Below, piece by piece: positions 11,800 through 24,598 of a DNA stretch of 64,000 bases. Below the pieces are notes generated by a model. It worked only from the letters and a program-made list of their open reading frames with translations. It was not told where the DNA came from and did not search any database. Positions within the stretch are counted from its first letter, which is position 1. Every line of letters starts with the position of its first letter. Origin of the DNA: Asterochloris sp. CNOR1 (taxonomy: Eukaryota > Chlorophyta > Trebouxiophyceae > Trebouxiales > Trebouxiaceae). A program made the position numbers and the translations under genes. Where the stretch lies: the NCBI GenBank assembly GCA_963969365.1, contig OZ017752.1, positions 2,108,001-2,172,000 of the forward strand, written 5' to 3'.

Positions 11800-12892
11800 A
11801 TGACGGGTCCCAGCAAGGTGAGCGTCGCTTCACCCAGACGGGTTTTCGCGCGCCCACCAATCCGGCATGTCCAGGTGTACGGGCTTTTGCCTGGTCCCAC
11901 TAGGGCTCTGGTGCTGCTGGGACCCCCACTGACGCCCGCTGAAGCTATTGTCATGCCAGGTTCCTGGTGCAGCTTGATTGGGGACTGACCTTGCCTGCAA
12001 GACTCTGCAACGGGCTGTTGGGTGCTTTTACATGGACTGTGAGGGCTCCTTGCTTGATGTCCCTTGTTGGCTTCTGTCAGGGCACTGAAGCTGCTCTGAA
12101 GGGTGCTGACCTGGCTGCATAGGCCACCAGTGGCCCCAGGATGCCTCGTGAATGGGTCCTGCAGGGCTCCAGGTTGCGTAGACCAATAGATGTAGCTTGA
12201 GCTCTGGATGCTGCTTGACTTACACAAACTTGGCTGCAAAGGGTCCTGCTGCTAGTGGGCTGCTGGGTTGCATCCTGCTGTTGGCTGACTTGTTGTTTAC
12301 CCAATATTTGTTCAGGCCTGCTTGACTCATTCTTGCGCTGCTGCAGGCGTCAGGCCAGATGAAGCAGGCAACTGGCGCAGTCAAGGTGTGAAAAAGTGAT
12401 CCGCGTGATCTTGGCCTGATGCAGGTGTCTTGGGCTCTTTGTTTGCTTAGCACGACTCTAGAATAAGCTGCCCTGCTGTGCCGTCCTTTAGGAGAAGGTG
12501 GCAGGTGCCGTTGGAGCTCACAAGGCTGAGGCAGATGGCGCCGCCAAGCGCGCCGAGGGGTGAGCTTGGCTTTCAATGCCTCCATCTTGCGTCTTCAAAA
12601 GGCAGCACTGCCTCATGCCTTCGCTTTCAGCTGCCCTCAGGCACTCAGAGGTCACTGCTGCTAAAGCAAAGGGTCAGGCCGAGGGCCAGAAGGATAATCT
12701 GGTTGGCAACGTGAAGGAGGGTGCTGGCAAGCTGACCGGAAACAAAGAGACTGAGGCCAAGGTGGGCGCCGTACTGTCAATCCGCTGCCCTGTTTGCAGC
12801 CTTTCTTTGTTCCAGGACTGAGCATCCTGTGCTTGCTGCAGGGCAAGGCTCAGGGTGCCAAGGGCTCTACAGTGAAGAAGGCCAACGAATAG
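11800..12892 (+). CDS. CsbD-like stress protein
   Basis: Small hydrophilic protein of the CsbD family, general-stress proteins of bacteria that also occur in fungi and algae; the molecular role is unknown. Five exons fit in phase: 11800-11817, 12347-12385, 12492-12559, 12641-12761 and 12842-12892, giving about 98 residues. Exon 1 encodes only MTGPSK, which matches the usual start of the family. Visible motifs are ASGQMKQATGAVKEKVAG, then KAKGQAEGQKDNLVGNVKEG and AGKLTGNKETEAK, with alternating Lys, Gly and Ala and no Cys or Trp. The tail is KGSTVKKANE. The first intron (529 bp) contains a spurious opposite-strand frame. Exon 1 is the least certain part because it is so short. Confidence 0.78.
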
Positions 12893-13304
12893 GCTGCAGC
12901 CAACAAATTGTAAACAATCCACATGTAACAGCAGAGCTGCTTGAGAGTGTGGCCATTCAAGGGATGCATGAGGCCACCAATGACGCTTGCTGACATATAC
13001 AGTGCAGCCAGACCTCCACAATACATAGGTTTCATCTGGAGTGACAGGTGGAAGATTGTCTGAGTGGGCCACATTGATGCAGCTGTTTTGCCACATGGTG
13101 AAGATGCAGGACAAGGTGTGAATTTGAGCTGCCTTACTGGCATGCCAGGGTCCTGGCGCAGCTGGATTAGCTGGCTCAGGGGGAGGAGCCAACAACAAAT
13201 TTTGATTCAGCTGCTTGGTGCCATTGCCTGCTTGGCTCCGAGACCATCGGAAGGGAGCTTGACCACTTTAGCGTTGTTGTTCACATTCCCACGGCAGGCA
13301 CAGC
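12893..13304. other. Intergenic spacer, CsbD-like to coiled-coil gene
   Basis: No gene is seen here. TGTAA at 12909-12913, 17 bases past the CsbD-like stop, is the likely polyadenylation signal of that gene. The remainder should hold the promoter of the coiled-coil gene. A stretch of about 30 bases near 13139 resembles one near 11952 inside CsbD intron 1. Confidence 0.5.
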
Positions 13305-14998
13305 ATGGCCAGGAAGAAGAAGGCATCCAAGCCCACAGCCCAGGCAGGGACCCCATCAGAGGCACCATCACCATCTGAGGAAGAGCCTGCACAGACAGGT
13401 GCCTTGTTCCGATGCTGCCAACGATCTGTTGAAGCAGCATCAGGATCTGCCTTGTTCCAGGAATGGCCTCATGAGTTGCTGCACAAGCCTTCATCCAGGT
13501 GATTGTCAGTTGCTGTCACGAGGCACTTGTCAACTCAGCCTATGCTCTGCAGGGTCTGCCACTAATGGCGTCCATGAGGAGCAGCCTGAAGCAGAGGCTG
13601 CAGAGGCTCAGCCTGCCCCCTCCTCAGGCAGCAGCTCGCCCGAGAAGGACCAGCAGGCTCAGGCAGACCTTGCGGCCCTGCACACCTCGCACAGGGAGCT
13701 GGAGGCCACCCACAGCCAGCTGCAGACTGAGCTGCAGAAGGCACAACAGCAGCTAGCCCAGGCTGAGTCCAAGGAGGCAGAGCAGGCCGGGTCTGCAGCA
13801 GAGAAGGCAATTGCCGCTGCAGACAAGGCTCAGCAGGAGCTGCAGGCTGCTGAGGACAAGTCTGCCAAGCTCAGTAACGAGATTGCTGAGCTGAGGGAGC
13901 AGTCCATGGGCGCGGAAGAGCAGCTAGGTACGCTGCCAGCCTGCATGTGTGAGCTGTAGCATGTGTGTGAGTCTTGCAGATTATCTTTGACAGACCCCAG
14001 TTGGGTGCTGCCATTGCTCTGTGGTGCAAGCACAATAAGCACCCAGGTGCTGTTAGGACCCACCGCTGCCAGCCAAATGCCTTTGCGGTGCATGCTGGTG
14101 TCTGCACATTATCTGATCCAGAGGCATGCGCTATGCAGTGTCAGCATGTCATGCTTAAATGGAGCAGCCAGGATGTTGCTGGCGAGCGGATGCTGTTGCT
14201 GCTGCAGGACGTGTGCAGCCTGCTTGCATGCCTTCACTTGTGTCTCCTTGTCCTCATGCAGGCAGTCTGAAGAGCGAGCTGGCTACTCAGGAGGCAGAGG
14301 TGGCCACTGCCCAGCAGCAGGCTGCTGATGCCAAGCGGCACCTGGAGGAGGCCCAGAAGCAGGCTGCTGATGCCAAGCGGCACCTGGAGGAGGCCCAGAA
14401 GCAGGCTGCTGACACCAAGCAGCACCTGGAGGATACTAAGCAGCAGCTAAGAGACACCGAGCAGCAGCTTGCCGACAGCAACCAGTACCTTGAGGACACC
14501 AGGGGCCAGCTGCAGGCTGCCCAGGAGGCGCAGTCAGCCGCAGAGGGCAGAGCGCAAAGCCTGTCGGCGGACAAGGAGCACTTGGAGGCTCAGGCTGCTG
14601 ACCACAGGCAGCAGATTGCAAACTTGGGAGAACAAGTCGCAGAGTTGACAGGCAATGTGCAGGACACTGTGGAGGCCTTGAAGCAGGAGCTGCAGGAGGC
14701 CCAGACGCTGCACAAGCGCCTCACCCTGGCCCATGAGACAGCCAGTGGGACCCACGGCGAGCTCAGGAACACCCATGAGGCGCTGCAGGCTGAGCACAGG
14801 CTGCTGAGGAGCCACATGCAGCAGGGCAAGGAGCAAAACACCCAGCTCAGCAAGCAGATGCTCGAGCTGACTCTGCAGGCGCAGGCCTTCCAGGTCGAGC
14901 TGCTTGCTGCCCGCCAGCACAGCCTGATTTGGGGCGGCCTTGCTGGTGTAGCAGCCTTAGTGGCTTTCATCAGCTGGCAGCGCAGCCCTCACAGTTAA
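13305..14998 (+). CDS. Tail-anchored coiled-coil protein
   Basis: Function unknown. Exons 13305-13398, 13553-13927 and 14262-14998 join in phase to about 401 residues. The N terminus MARKKKASKPTAQAG is basic, followed by an acidic, Pro/Ser-rich disordered region to about residue 75. A nearly uninterrupted coiled coil follows to about residue 375, rich in Gln, Ala, Glu and Leu. It includes three 14-residue repeats (QAADAKRHLEEAQK). The C terminus has one hydrophobic segment, LIWGGLAGVAALVAFISW, followed by QRSPHS. That is the layout of a tail-anchored protein with the coiled coil in the cytosol, on ER, peroxisome, mitochondrion or plastid outer membrane. It could act as a tether. No enzyme domain is present. 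Confidence 0.85.
14318..14443 (+). repeat. Three tandem 42-bp coding repeats
   Basis: Units at 14318-14359 and 14360-14401 are identical over 42 bases. A third at 14402-14443 is diverged. Each encodes 14 residues of the coiled coil (two heptads), so unit number can change without breaking frame or heptad register. Identity of the first two units points to recent duplication. Confidence 0.95.
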
Positions 14999-15233
14999 CA
15001 CTCTTCCCTCCACCTGCCCAGTGCCATGCAGCAAGCCCATCCGTCCATCCACCTGCCCTGATACCCGGTGCTTGAATGAACAACAAACAATGCATGAAAC
15101 GTTTTGGCGAGGCGTCACAAGCTGTGGAGCACGATTTGTCAGAGTACTGGCACACATACTGTGAAGAGCACTGTGAAGAAGCGATGCAGCTGAAAACTCA
15201 GAAAGCAAAGTTGTCACGGGGCGCATTTCCTGT

Positions 15234-17432
15234 TCATGGGCCGGCTCCGCCCAGTTCAATGGCCTCGATCTCACTGTCAGAAAGGACCTTTGCTGCAGAG
15301 AGCTTGGTGCCCTGCTCCTTGCCGGGATACCAGCGGTAGCGCAACCCCTGAAAGCCTGGCTGAGAAGGCTTGACCGCCTTCTTCTCAGCAGCAGCCTTGG
15401 ATATCCATTCCTCCTGGACTTGCGGCTTGTGAGCATCACCCTGTATGAGCAGGCAGCCTTCTGCATCAATGACTTGGCATGTGTGGAGGCCAGGCAAACG
15501 TCACTATGGCACAAGGTGCCGGCTGCTTCCAGCACTGCTTCCATACACATCACCAGTGACAGCACAATCTGAACAGGGATGTGCATGTCCACCTGCACAG
15601 TGTCTGAGGCGCCCCGTTGACTGCGGGTCAGCCTGCGTGGGTACATCCTCTGCATAAGTGATCTGTGCCCCCCAGTCCAGGTGCAGCACAAATCAGGTGG
15701 CCAGACAGCCTAGCTGTCGGGTGCTGGCAGACCTCTGCCTTATAGCAAGCAATGAAGCCAAGCTCTAGCACACCAAGGCAACCTGCTTGCTCTTCCTGCC
15801 CAGACGCCAGTCAGGCAAGTCAGGGGCAGAGCATCAGCAGAAGCCTGCCTCACAATGGCCTGTGCAATGGGGATGAATGTGCAACCCACCTGCTCCTTCA
15901 ACTCATTCTGCTCATCCCTCGGCAAGGCGCTGCGTTCACCACATAAAAGCCTCAGCCATTCTGTGCTCACACGTTGCTGCTGCTGAGGGCCTAAGTCGTC
16001 CCCACACTGCCTGTTGCCACGATGCAAGAGACAGGACACCCATGTTGCTTACACTGTCTGATCTGCTGCTGGGTGCTTTGAAGCCAGCTCACCTGCTCCT
16101 TCCACTGCTTCTGCTCGTCCCGGGGGAGGGCACTGATGCGTTTCCCGCTGTCGGTGCGCCTTTGTGGGAATCTGATCATGGGTTGCCTCCCACCGTGCCC
16201 ACCCTCCGGCTGCTTCTGCTGCTCCTTAGGAGCCTGCTGCGGGCCTGCCCCGCCCTCTTGTTGGGGCTTGGCCTCTTGCTGGGGCGCAGGGGAATCCTGT
16301 TTCTGGGCATCCTTCTTCTCATCTGGGCCGGCCTGCTTGGCACCATCAGAAGGGGCAGCTGATGCCTCTGCAGAGGTCAAGACATGTGCTTTCAATTTCT
16401 GAGGTTGGCCTTCAGCGTCATTCCCTGGCGCTGCTGCCTAGCTGCATAGTGGGTGGCCCAAGACATGACACTGGCATGTACCAGATGGCAACAGCGGCGC
16501 TAAAAGCATGCTTTAGACCGTGAGCATGAGGCACGGCCATGAAGCCAGTGGTGTTGCCAATGCAATCCTGACAGCAGGGGGATCCATCACTGGCCTCAGC
16601 ATGCAGCCCTGCAGAGCACCTGCGGCATGGTGCAATTGCTGCCTTACCTGCATCTGTGTCCACCGAGGCAACCTGCTGCCCCACTGTCACTGTGTCCTCT
16701 TCCTTGACCTGCATGCCAGACACAGCTGTGTGACTGCATATGATGTGCCCAGCAAGTGGGATTCCAGGCTGTGCAGCCGACGCCTGCTGCTCTCACAAGA
16801 AGATGGAAGCCTCACTACTTAGCAAGACAGCATTGTTCCCCCTAGACTGTGCATGTCCCTGTGGCGGTGGCAGGCGGCACATGCACTCAGCAATAGAGTG
16901 CTGGCCTGTGCAGTGAGCAGCCCTCGCGGAACCAAAGTAAACTTTAGAAGCTCTAGCCCTAGCCAATCTCCATACAGCACCTACTCACGTCCACAGTGGC
17001 CAGCACACCAGCCTTTGGGGCCTTGATGTCCACTGTTACTTTGTCAGTCTCAATCTGAGCAATTGTCTCGTCCTCAGCCACTGCCTGGCCCTGCTGCTTC
17101 AGCACGGCCGCAATGGTGCCCTCGGTAATGCTGTCGCCTGCACATCACATGGGCTGAAGCTTGTTGCAGGTCAAGCTGTGCAGAGTCAATGTAACCGTGC
17201 ATTGCTGCAAGTGCTCACCCATGCTGGGAACCTTGACTTGCACCTTCTCCATGCCCAGGGCAGATGTGTGAAATTTGCTGGAGTCCCAGCGATTACAGCT
17301 GATCATGCATAGCCCTTGCTCAGGGCAGATGTGGGCTGATTGGCACGCTGCATTCCGCCCAGCAGCAAGCCGGGAAGCAAGGGCAGCGACCCTCCTGCTA
17401 TTCCGCAAAACGGACCCAGCGCCAGATGGCAT
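15234..17432 (-). CDS. Lipoyl-domain/KGD4 (MRPS36) fusion protein, mitochondrial
   Basis: Exons 17219-17432, 16989-17137, 16648-16708, 16093-16367, optional 15890-15982 and 15234-15440 join in phase to about 332 residues (301 without the optional exon). Residues 1-60 are Arg/Ala/Ser-rich and look like a mitochondrial presequence. Residues 64-141 form an E2o-type lipoyl domain: [15 protein letters not shown], then the lipoyl-lysine site [13 protein letters not shown] with Lys104. A Gln/Pro/Lys linker follows. Then come both hallmarks of KGD4, the E3-tethering subunit of 2-oxoglutarate dehydrogenase: [10 protein letters not shown] (about 203-212) and the C-terminal [14 protein letters not shown]. 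There is no room or sequence for the acyltransferase core of E2o. The inferred role is an E3-recruiting subunit carrying its own lipoyl arm. The gene is divergent from RPS5. Confidence 0.8.
15890..15982 (-). other. Duplicated cassette exon in the KGD4-fusion gene
   Basis: This 93-base, phase-0 stretch has a CTCAG acceptor and a CAG|GTGGGT donor. It encodes a degenerate copy of the end of the preceding exon: [16 protein letters not shown] against [17 protein letters not shown]. Because both ends are phase 0 it can be included or skipped without changing frame. Whether it is spliced in is not known. Confidence 0.6.
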
Positions 17433-17658
17433 GGTTTCACTGGTGCTTGATTCACAACACAGCTTGTCAATGCATTGCTGCGAGGTATGGGCATCCAAAA
17501 CAATTCATTAGAATAACTGATAGGTCAGCCGGCAGCAGCACATAGCCAAAGTAGAGGATTGCAGGAGTTTGCCTTGAGCTGCAGGCGCCCAAGGAGCCAG
17601 CCGGATCTGGTCTAGCAGTGGTCGACACTGCAGTGGGTGTGCTCCCCTTGTGAGCACC
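17433..17658. promoter_or_regulatory. Shared spacer between KGD4-fusion gene and RPS5
   Basis: The opposing start codons are 226 bp apart. An upstream in-frame ATG for the minus gene exists at 17498, but the mitochondrial presequence is best read from 17432. No motif was recognised. Confidence 0.45.
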
Positions 17659-20026
<2,368 letters not shown>

Positions 20027-20082
20027 GCATCCCCTGAAATGCTCTGCTGCACAGACGTGTTTGTGCTAGAGTGGCTGGCGCC

Positions 20083-20087
20083 TGTAA
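20083..20087 (+). terminator. TGTAA polyadenylation signal of RPS5
   Basis: TGTAA is 57 bases after the RPS5 stop codon. The convergent glycosyltransferase gene ends at 20294, so the two transcripts end within about 200 bases of each other. Confidence 0.6.
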
Positions 20088-20293
20088 TGAAGCTCTCTTG
20101 CAGATGTTTCAAGACTGGGCTGTGGTGCAGTCACAATCAAACCAAGACAATCTTGAGAGTGGGCAATGAAATGGTTAGAGAACCAAGTATTGGGCAGGAT
20201 ATGGGGCTAACTAATGCTGCCTCGACCAGTGCTGACTTTGTTCATTCAACATAAATAGAGGATGTTGGGGGGGAGGACCAGCTGCAGCACTTG

Positions 20294-23200
20294 CTACCGG
20301 TCTGTCACTTCTGCCTGCTCAGGGAGCTTGTCAGCAGCTGTGGACCCCGCCTTGAGGGAGCTCTGTGGCTCTGACAACTGTGTTGCAACAGCTGGGTCCT
20401 GCTCTGCAAGCGTAGGCGATGTTTGTATCATGTTGCTGGGAACACCCTTGTGCGCATTCTGGGCAGCATATGCCCTGATCATGACCTGCAGCAGGGGGCG
20501 GAGGACTCAAGGGGCGGACCACACACACTATAAGAGGCCAAAGGTCCCTCATTAGGACTTGATCAATATACGCACCCAGCACATGCCACCGGCATCCTGG
20601 CCAGGATTTGCCAGCATCCATAAAGAAGCAACAGGAAGACCACCTGGTGGCACCTGCTCAGCTCAGGGGGCGGCCCTTGGTGCCCAGCAAGGTTCTGTGC
20701 ACTCCACGGTGCTACCTGGATGGTCTGGTGCACATGCAAAAGCTGTGAAGCTCACCTGTGGTGCAAAGATGCGCACAAACAGCCCGCTCTTGGTCAGGTC
20801 ATTGACCACTGCCGGGTCTGACCAGATGAGGCGCTCCTTGAACCAGCCCATGAGCTCCTCATCACTCTTCAGGGAGGCAGCCAGGAAGGCCTGCAGGCAC
20901 CATGTCAGACAGTGAGCTGGGCAGATACAGGGGATACAGAATGCAGGGTGTCCATGCAAAACAATCCAGATAGCCAAACAGGAACTTGCTCTTGCTGAAG
21001 AGCTGCAGCGAGCTGAGCTACGGTGTCCCTGCAGCAGCAGCAACACGGCAGCATGAGCACTGACCTGGGCGACATAGAACTGCACAGGACACATGGGTGT
21101 TGGCTGGCAGCAGGCAAATTGAGGAACGCAGGGATGCACGGGCTGCAATGCGGTGATCAGGCGCCACTCAATGCTGAATGCAGCAGCCCGTGCCTACAAA
21201 GCAGCCAGGCAGAGTGTGACGTGCTGTTTCTGCTGAGCCTGAATACTGACCAGGGACAGAACTGCACTCAGCCGTTCAAGCCTTGAGGTGCACAGCTGAA
21301 AGCCTCAGCCCTGACCAACTGCTATGCCCAGGGTCAGAATGTGGTCCATGAGGGCAGCCCCCGTGTGACAAATCAAGGACGTCTGGGATACAATGAGCCA
21401 GGCCATGCATACCTTGCATGTGCTCAGTGGAACGCAACACTGCTTGCTGCACAGAGTTGACGGGGCCCAATGGCGCTCACCATGCGGTCAAAGGGCAGGA
21501 TGAAGCAGCGCTTGGCATCCTCATCTGTCGGCGCGCAGTCGCACCGATCCCGCCTGCTCTTCAGGTCCTCGAACTTGTTGTAGCTGTAGTGCAGCACCGC
21601 CGCCTGCTCATCGGTCTGCTCGCTGCAGGGAAGACGCACAAGTTGTGAGGCATGACACCTTGAGACTCTCAGACAGGCAAGGGCTGCACTAGAACAGGCT
21701 TCTGGCAGGGATCAAAGAGTGAAGTCTCATCAGGGCCACCCTCCCAAGAGTCGACGCCAGGCATGCAGACGCACATCATCGTGTCTGGGTGCCACAGCCA
21801 TTGTACAGGTGCAGGCTGCAAACAAGCAGCTTGCCATCCCAAGCCCAGCACCTGTCAAAAGCAAAGGCGCGCTTGGGCGCCTTGAAGCACCATCTGTTAG
21901 TGGGCCGCTCCCAGTCCTCGGCAATCAAAGCAGTGACCATCGCACAAGTCAACACACTGGCAGCCTTAAGCCCCGCTCACTTGGGTGCCTTGAAATAGTT
22001 GTACCATCTATGGGCGCCATTGGGCCTGAGGCCGGGCTGGATGCGTGCAGCTGACTTGCCATTGCCATAGGTAATGAAGTAGTTGGGGTTGCCACGAGAC
22101 ACTGTGTGGTAGCTCTTGAAGTAGGAGTCTGACTCCACATGGGCATAGTTGCGCTTGAACAGGGTGACCTGCAGGGGCAGAGGGCAGCATAGTGAGGAAC
22201 TGGGGAGAGCATCAGCGGACCAGGACGAGGCACCTGATGATCCCACTATGCGGACTTCTCAGTAAATATGCTGCACAGGTTGGTCAGGCCACCTGAAGTG
22301 GGTGCTGCAGCCCTGCCATCATGGGCAAAGGTCTAGGCCAAACTTAATGCCTGTGCAATGCTAACGGGAAAAGCTGATAGCCTGCTCTCTATCAAACTCC
22401 GCCTGCTGCCTCAATAGCCTCATGGGCAGCAGGCAGAGTTTTATAGAGAGCAGGGACACAGCTGGCCCAGTATGCAACGTCAGCATGTTCAGCATTGCCA
22501 GCAACAGCCTGCCTGTGCCGCATGCAGCTGCCCCAGCGCGCACATGCAGAGCAGCATGCCTTACAGCTGCAGTACAGCAGACCCTTTGGCACCCAGAAGG
22601 TCACCAGCCGAGGCACAGGACGGGTGCCTGCCTGTGCCGCCGGCCCTGCAAGTCGGCCCTGCATGTCGACTGAGAGGGGCAAAGCTGCACACCTCGGTAA
22701 AGGGATCCTGCACGCCCTCGCTCTCTGGCATGGCCTCGTAGTTGGGGAAGACCACTGTGTCCACGTCCTGAGCATAGTTGCCCAGTATGCGCTGCAGGGA
22801 GAACCCGTTGGAGCCCCCAGGGTACAGCAGCTCATCCGTGTCAATGTGAAGAATCCAATCGATGTTGTCACGCTCGGCGTAGCCAATGGCATCTGCAGGG
22901 GCAGCAGAATGATGTGAGGTGGGAGCAGGGTTGACTGGCTGCAAGCAGCCATCTGCCCCTTGACAGATGACATTAAGAGGGCAGGCCAGAAGATCTGCTG
23001 CGCCACAGCAGGCGGGCGAGCTTTCTCTGCATTTGCGCAGTGAGGCTACCGCGTGCGTGTCTCTTGTTGTTGTTCCTGCTACATGCTTGCTCTCAGGTGG
23101 GCACAGCTCCAACATAAGCAGCCATGTGTTCTGGGCTGTGGGCATCGCTGCCCCAGTCCTCCTGGCTTCACGCACCTTCCATGTTGAGCGATTGCCGGAC

Positions 23201-24403
23201 AAAGAGCTCATGGTTGCAGGGTTTGTGGAAGAAGGCGGCCAGCCAGGTCTCATTCCAGACACGGCTGTTGGCCTGCCTCTCGACTAGCTTCTCGTCTCGG
23301 GGAATGACCTGCACCCCTGGGAGCGCTGCCAGCTGCTTCTGCACCTCTGGGCTGGCAGCCTGCCCATCCACAAAGAGGTAGAAGATCTCAACACCAATCG
23401 CCTGGTGATACTGGATCCACAGGTGTATCTGGTTGTAGCTCTCTGAGGTCATGGCCACGAAGGCCAGCTGCAGGGGCACACAGAGGGGAGCTCTGAGGCC
23501 TTGGGGCCGCATAAATGCAGAGGTCGGCCCAGGTACAGAGTCGGATTGCAAGCTGCCGCCAGAATGCAGGAGAGGCAGCACATCTGTCACTTCGCCCACT
23601 GACCAGACCAATCTGCAGTCTCAGGTGCGCAGGCTGCTGCGGAAGCACCTGGACCCAGAACAGGGAGCAGTGGTCTGCACAACCCCTAGCTGACATCCGG
23701 CCTGGCATGTGCGCCATGTGGGCCCAGGACCTGGCAGCACGCTCACCTTGGGCCCGCTGGGGTCATAGCCAGAGGGGTTCCAGTCAGGGCCGAAGCTGGG
23801 AGGCCTGAGGTCTAGGCGTCCCGCCTGACTCCACGAGGTGGCGGTGAGGCCTGAGCCAGAGTCCAGCTCAATGGCCTCCCGCCTGGCAACACCAGAGTTG
23901 ATTTGCGCAAAGCCATCAGCACTGCAGCACCCAGAAATCATGACTTGCAGGAAGGTGCATGGCGCACTTGACGTACATCGACCAGCAAGCCATAGCTGGC
24001 TGTCAGCTGTTGGCAAGAGGCAGCACGATGCATAACACAGGCTGAGCGAGGTGGCAACCGTTATTCAAGCTGCATGATTGTCTGAGCTGCACTGCCGGCT
24101 TGCAATGAAAGTCTCCTGTGCACCTTGTCATGCCTTTGGCCAACAACAGTTGCCTGTGCGAGTTGCTCTGGCTACTGGTCCACTGCAGCGCACATTGAGA
24201 TAAGTTTGCATGACTGCACCCTGAGCGCAACAATCTAGCAAGACCCACACATCTGCTGGGCAGCAGAATAGTCTGGCAACGCCCACCTGAAGTGAGAGAG
24301 CAAAGAGAGCGAGCGCCAGGGGCAGAGCTATTAGGCATTGTGCCGCGCGCGCTGAGAGGAAGGAGGAGGCAATCCTTCCACCATTGCTGGCAGGCCTTCG
24401 CAT
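20294..24403 (-). CDS. Type II membrane glycosyltransferase (GT92 / Glyco_tranf_2_4-like)
   Basis: Likely Golgi enzyme transferring sugar from a nucleotide donor; substrate unknown. Exons 24287-24403, 23747-23921, 23176-23467, 22693-22892, 21981-22168, 21481-21622, 20756-20890 and 20294-20485 give about 480 residues. A signal anchor, [15 protein letters not shown], follows a short basic cytosolic tail. The catalytic fold is marked by [28 protein letters not shown], then the DxD-type metal site [13 protein letters not shown], and [17 protein letters not shown] further on. That order matches DUF23/GT92 and related GT-A families. The junction between the first two exons is out of phase as drawn (0 to 2), so a small exon in the 365-bp first intron is probably missing. 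An upstream in-frame ATG at 24553 is an alternative start. Confidence 0.8.
21871..21898 (-). repeat. Decayed exon-tail copy in glycosyltransferase intron 5
   Basis: This intronic stretch matches the end of exon 5 (21981-22012) over two blocks of about 15 and 8 bases, with a small deletion between them. It lies downstream of the true donor in transcription order, and its own donor GT is lost. Confidence 0.5.
22381..22454. repeat. 30-bp near-perfect inverted repeat (hairpin)
   Basis: Arms 22381-22410 and 22425-22454 are reverse complements at 28 of 30 positions, around a 14-base loop. It lies inside intron 4 of the glycosyltransferase gene. The transcript could form a strong hairpin. No flanking target-site duplication was recognised. 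Confidence 0.9.
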
Positions 24404-24598
24404 CTTGCTGCCCCCTGGCAGCTGCGATGAAGGGTCGAAGCCTGAGGGATCGTTGGTTGATGAGTGCAGCTCTGCCAGGTGTGCAGGCAAGCTGGTCCTG
24501 GGCTGCTGAGATGGTGCTGACAGGCAGATCGCCTGGCGCTGATGGGTGCTCAAGCTTCTGCCAGAGCGCGCTGCAACTGAGCAATTTCCATTTTAAAT
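24404..24598. promoter_or_regulatory. Shared spacer between glycosyltransferase and OMA1
   Basis: The preferred start codons are 195 bp apart and diverge. If the glycosyltransferase instead starts at 24553, the spacer shrinks to 45 bp, which argues for the start at 24403. Confidence 0.45.

Noticed and set aside
11769-12239. Minus-strand open frame of 156 codons
   Set aside because: Lies opposite exon 1 and intron 1 of the CsbD-like gene, with no recognisable domain and low-complexity Ser/Gln content.
14957-15691. Minus-strand open frame of 244 codons
   Set aside because: A different frame from the KGD4-fusion last exon, covering its intron and antisense coiled-coil sequence; no conserved features.
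15234-17432. Ordinary dihydrolipoyl succinyltransferase (E2o)
   Set aside because: The lipoyl domain fits, but no catalytic core is present and the C terminus is KGD4-like.
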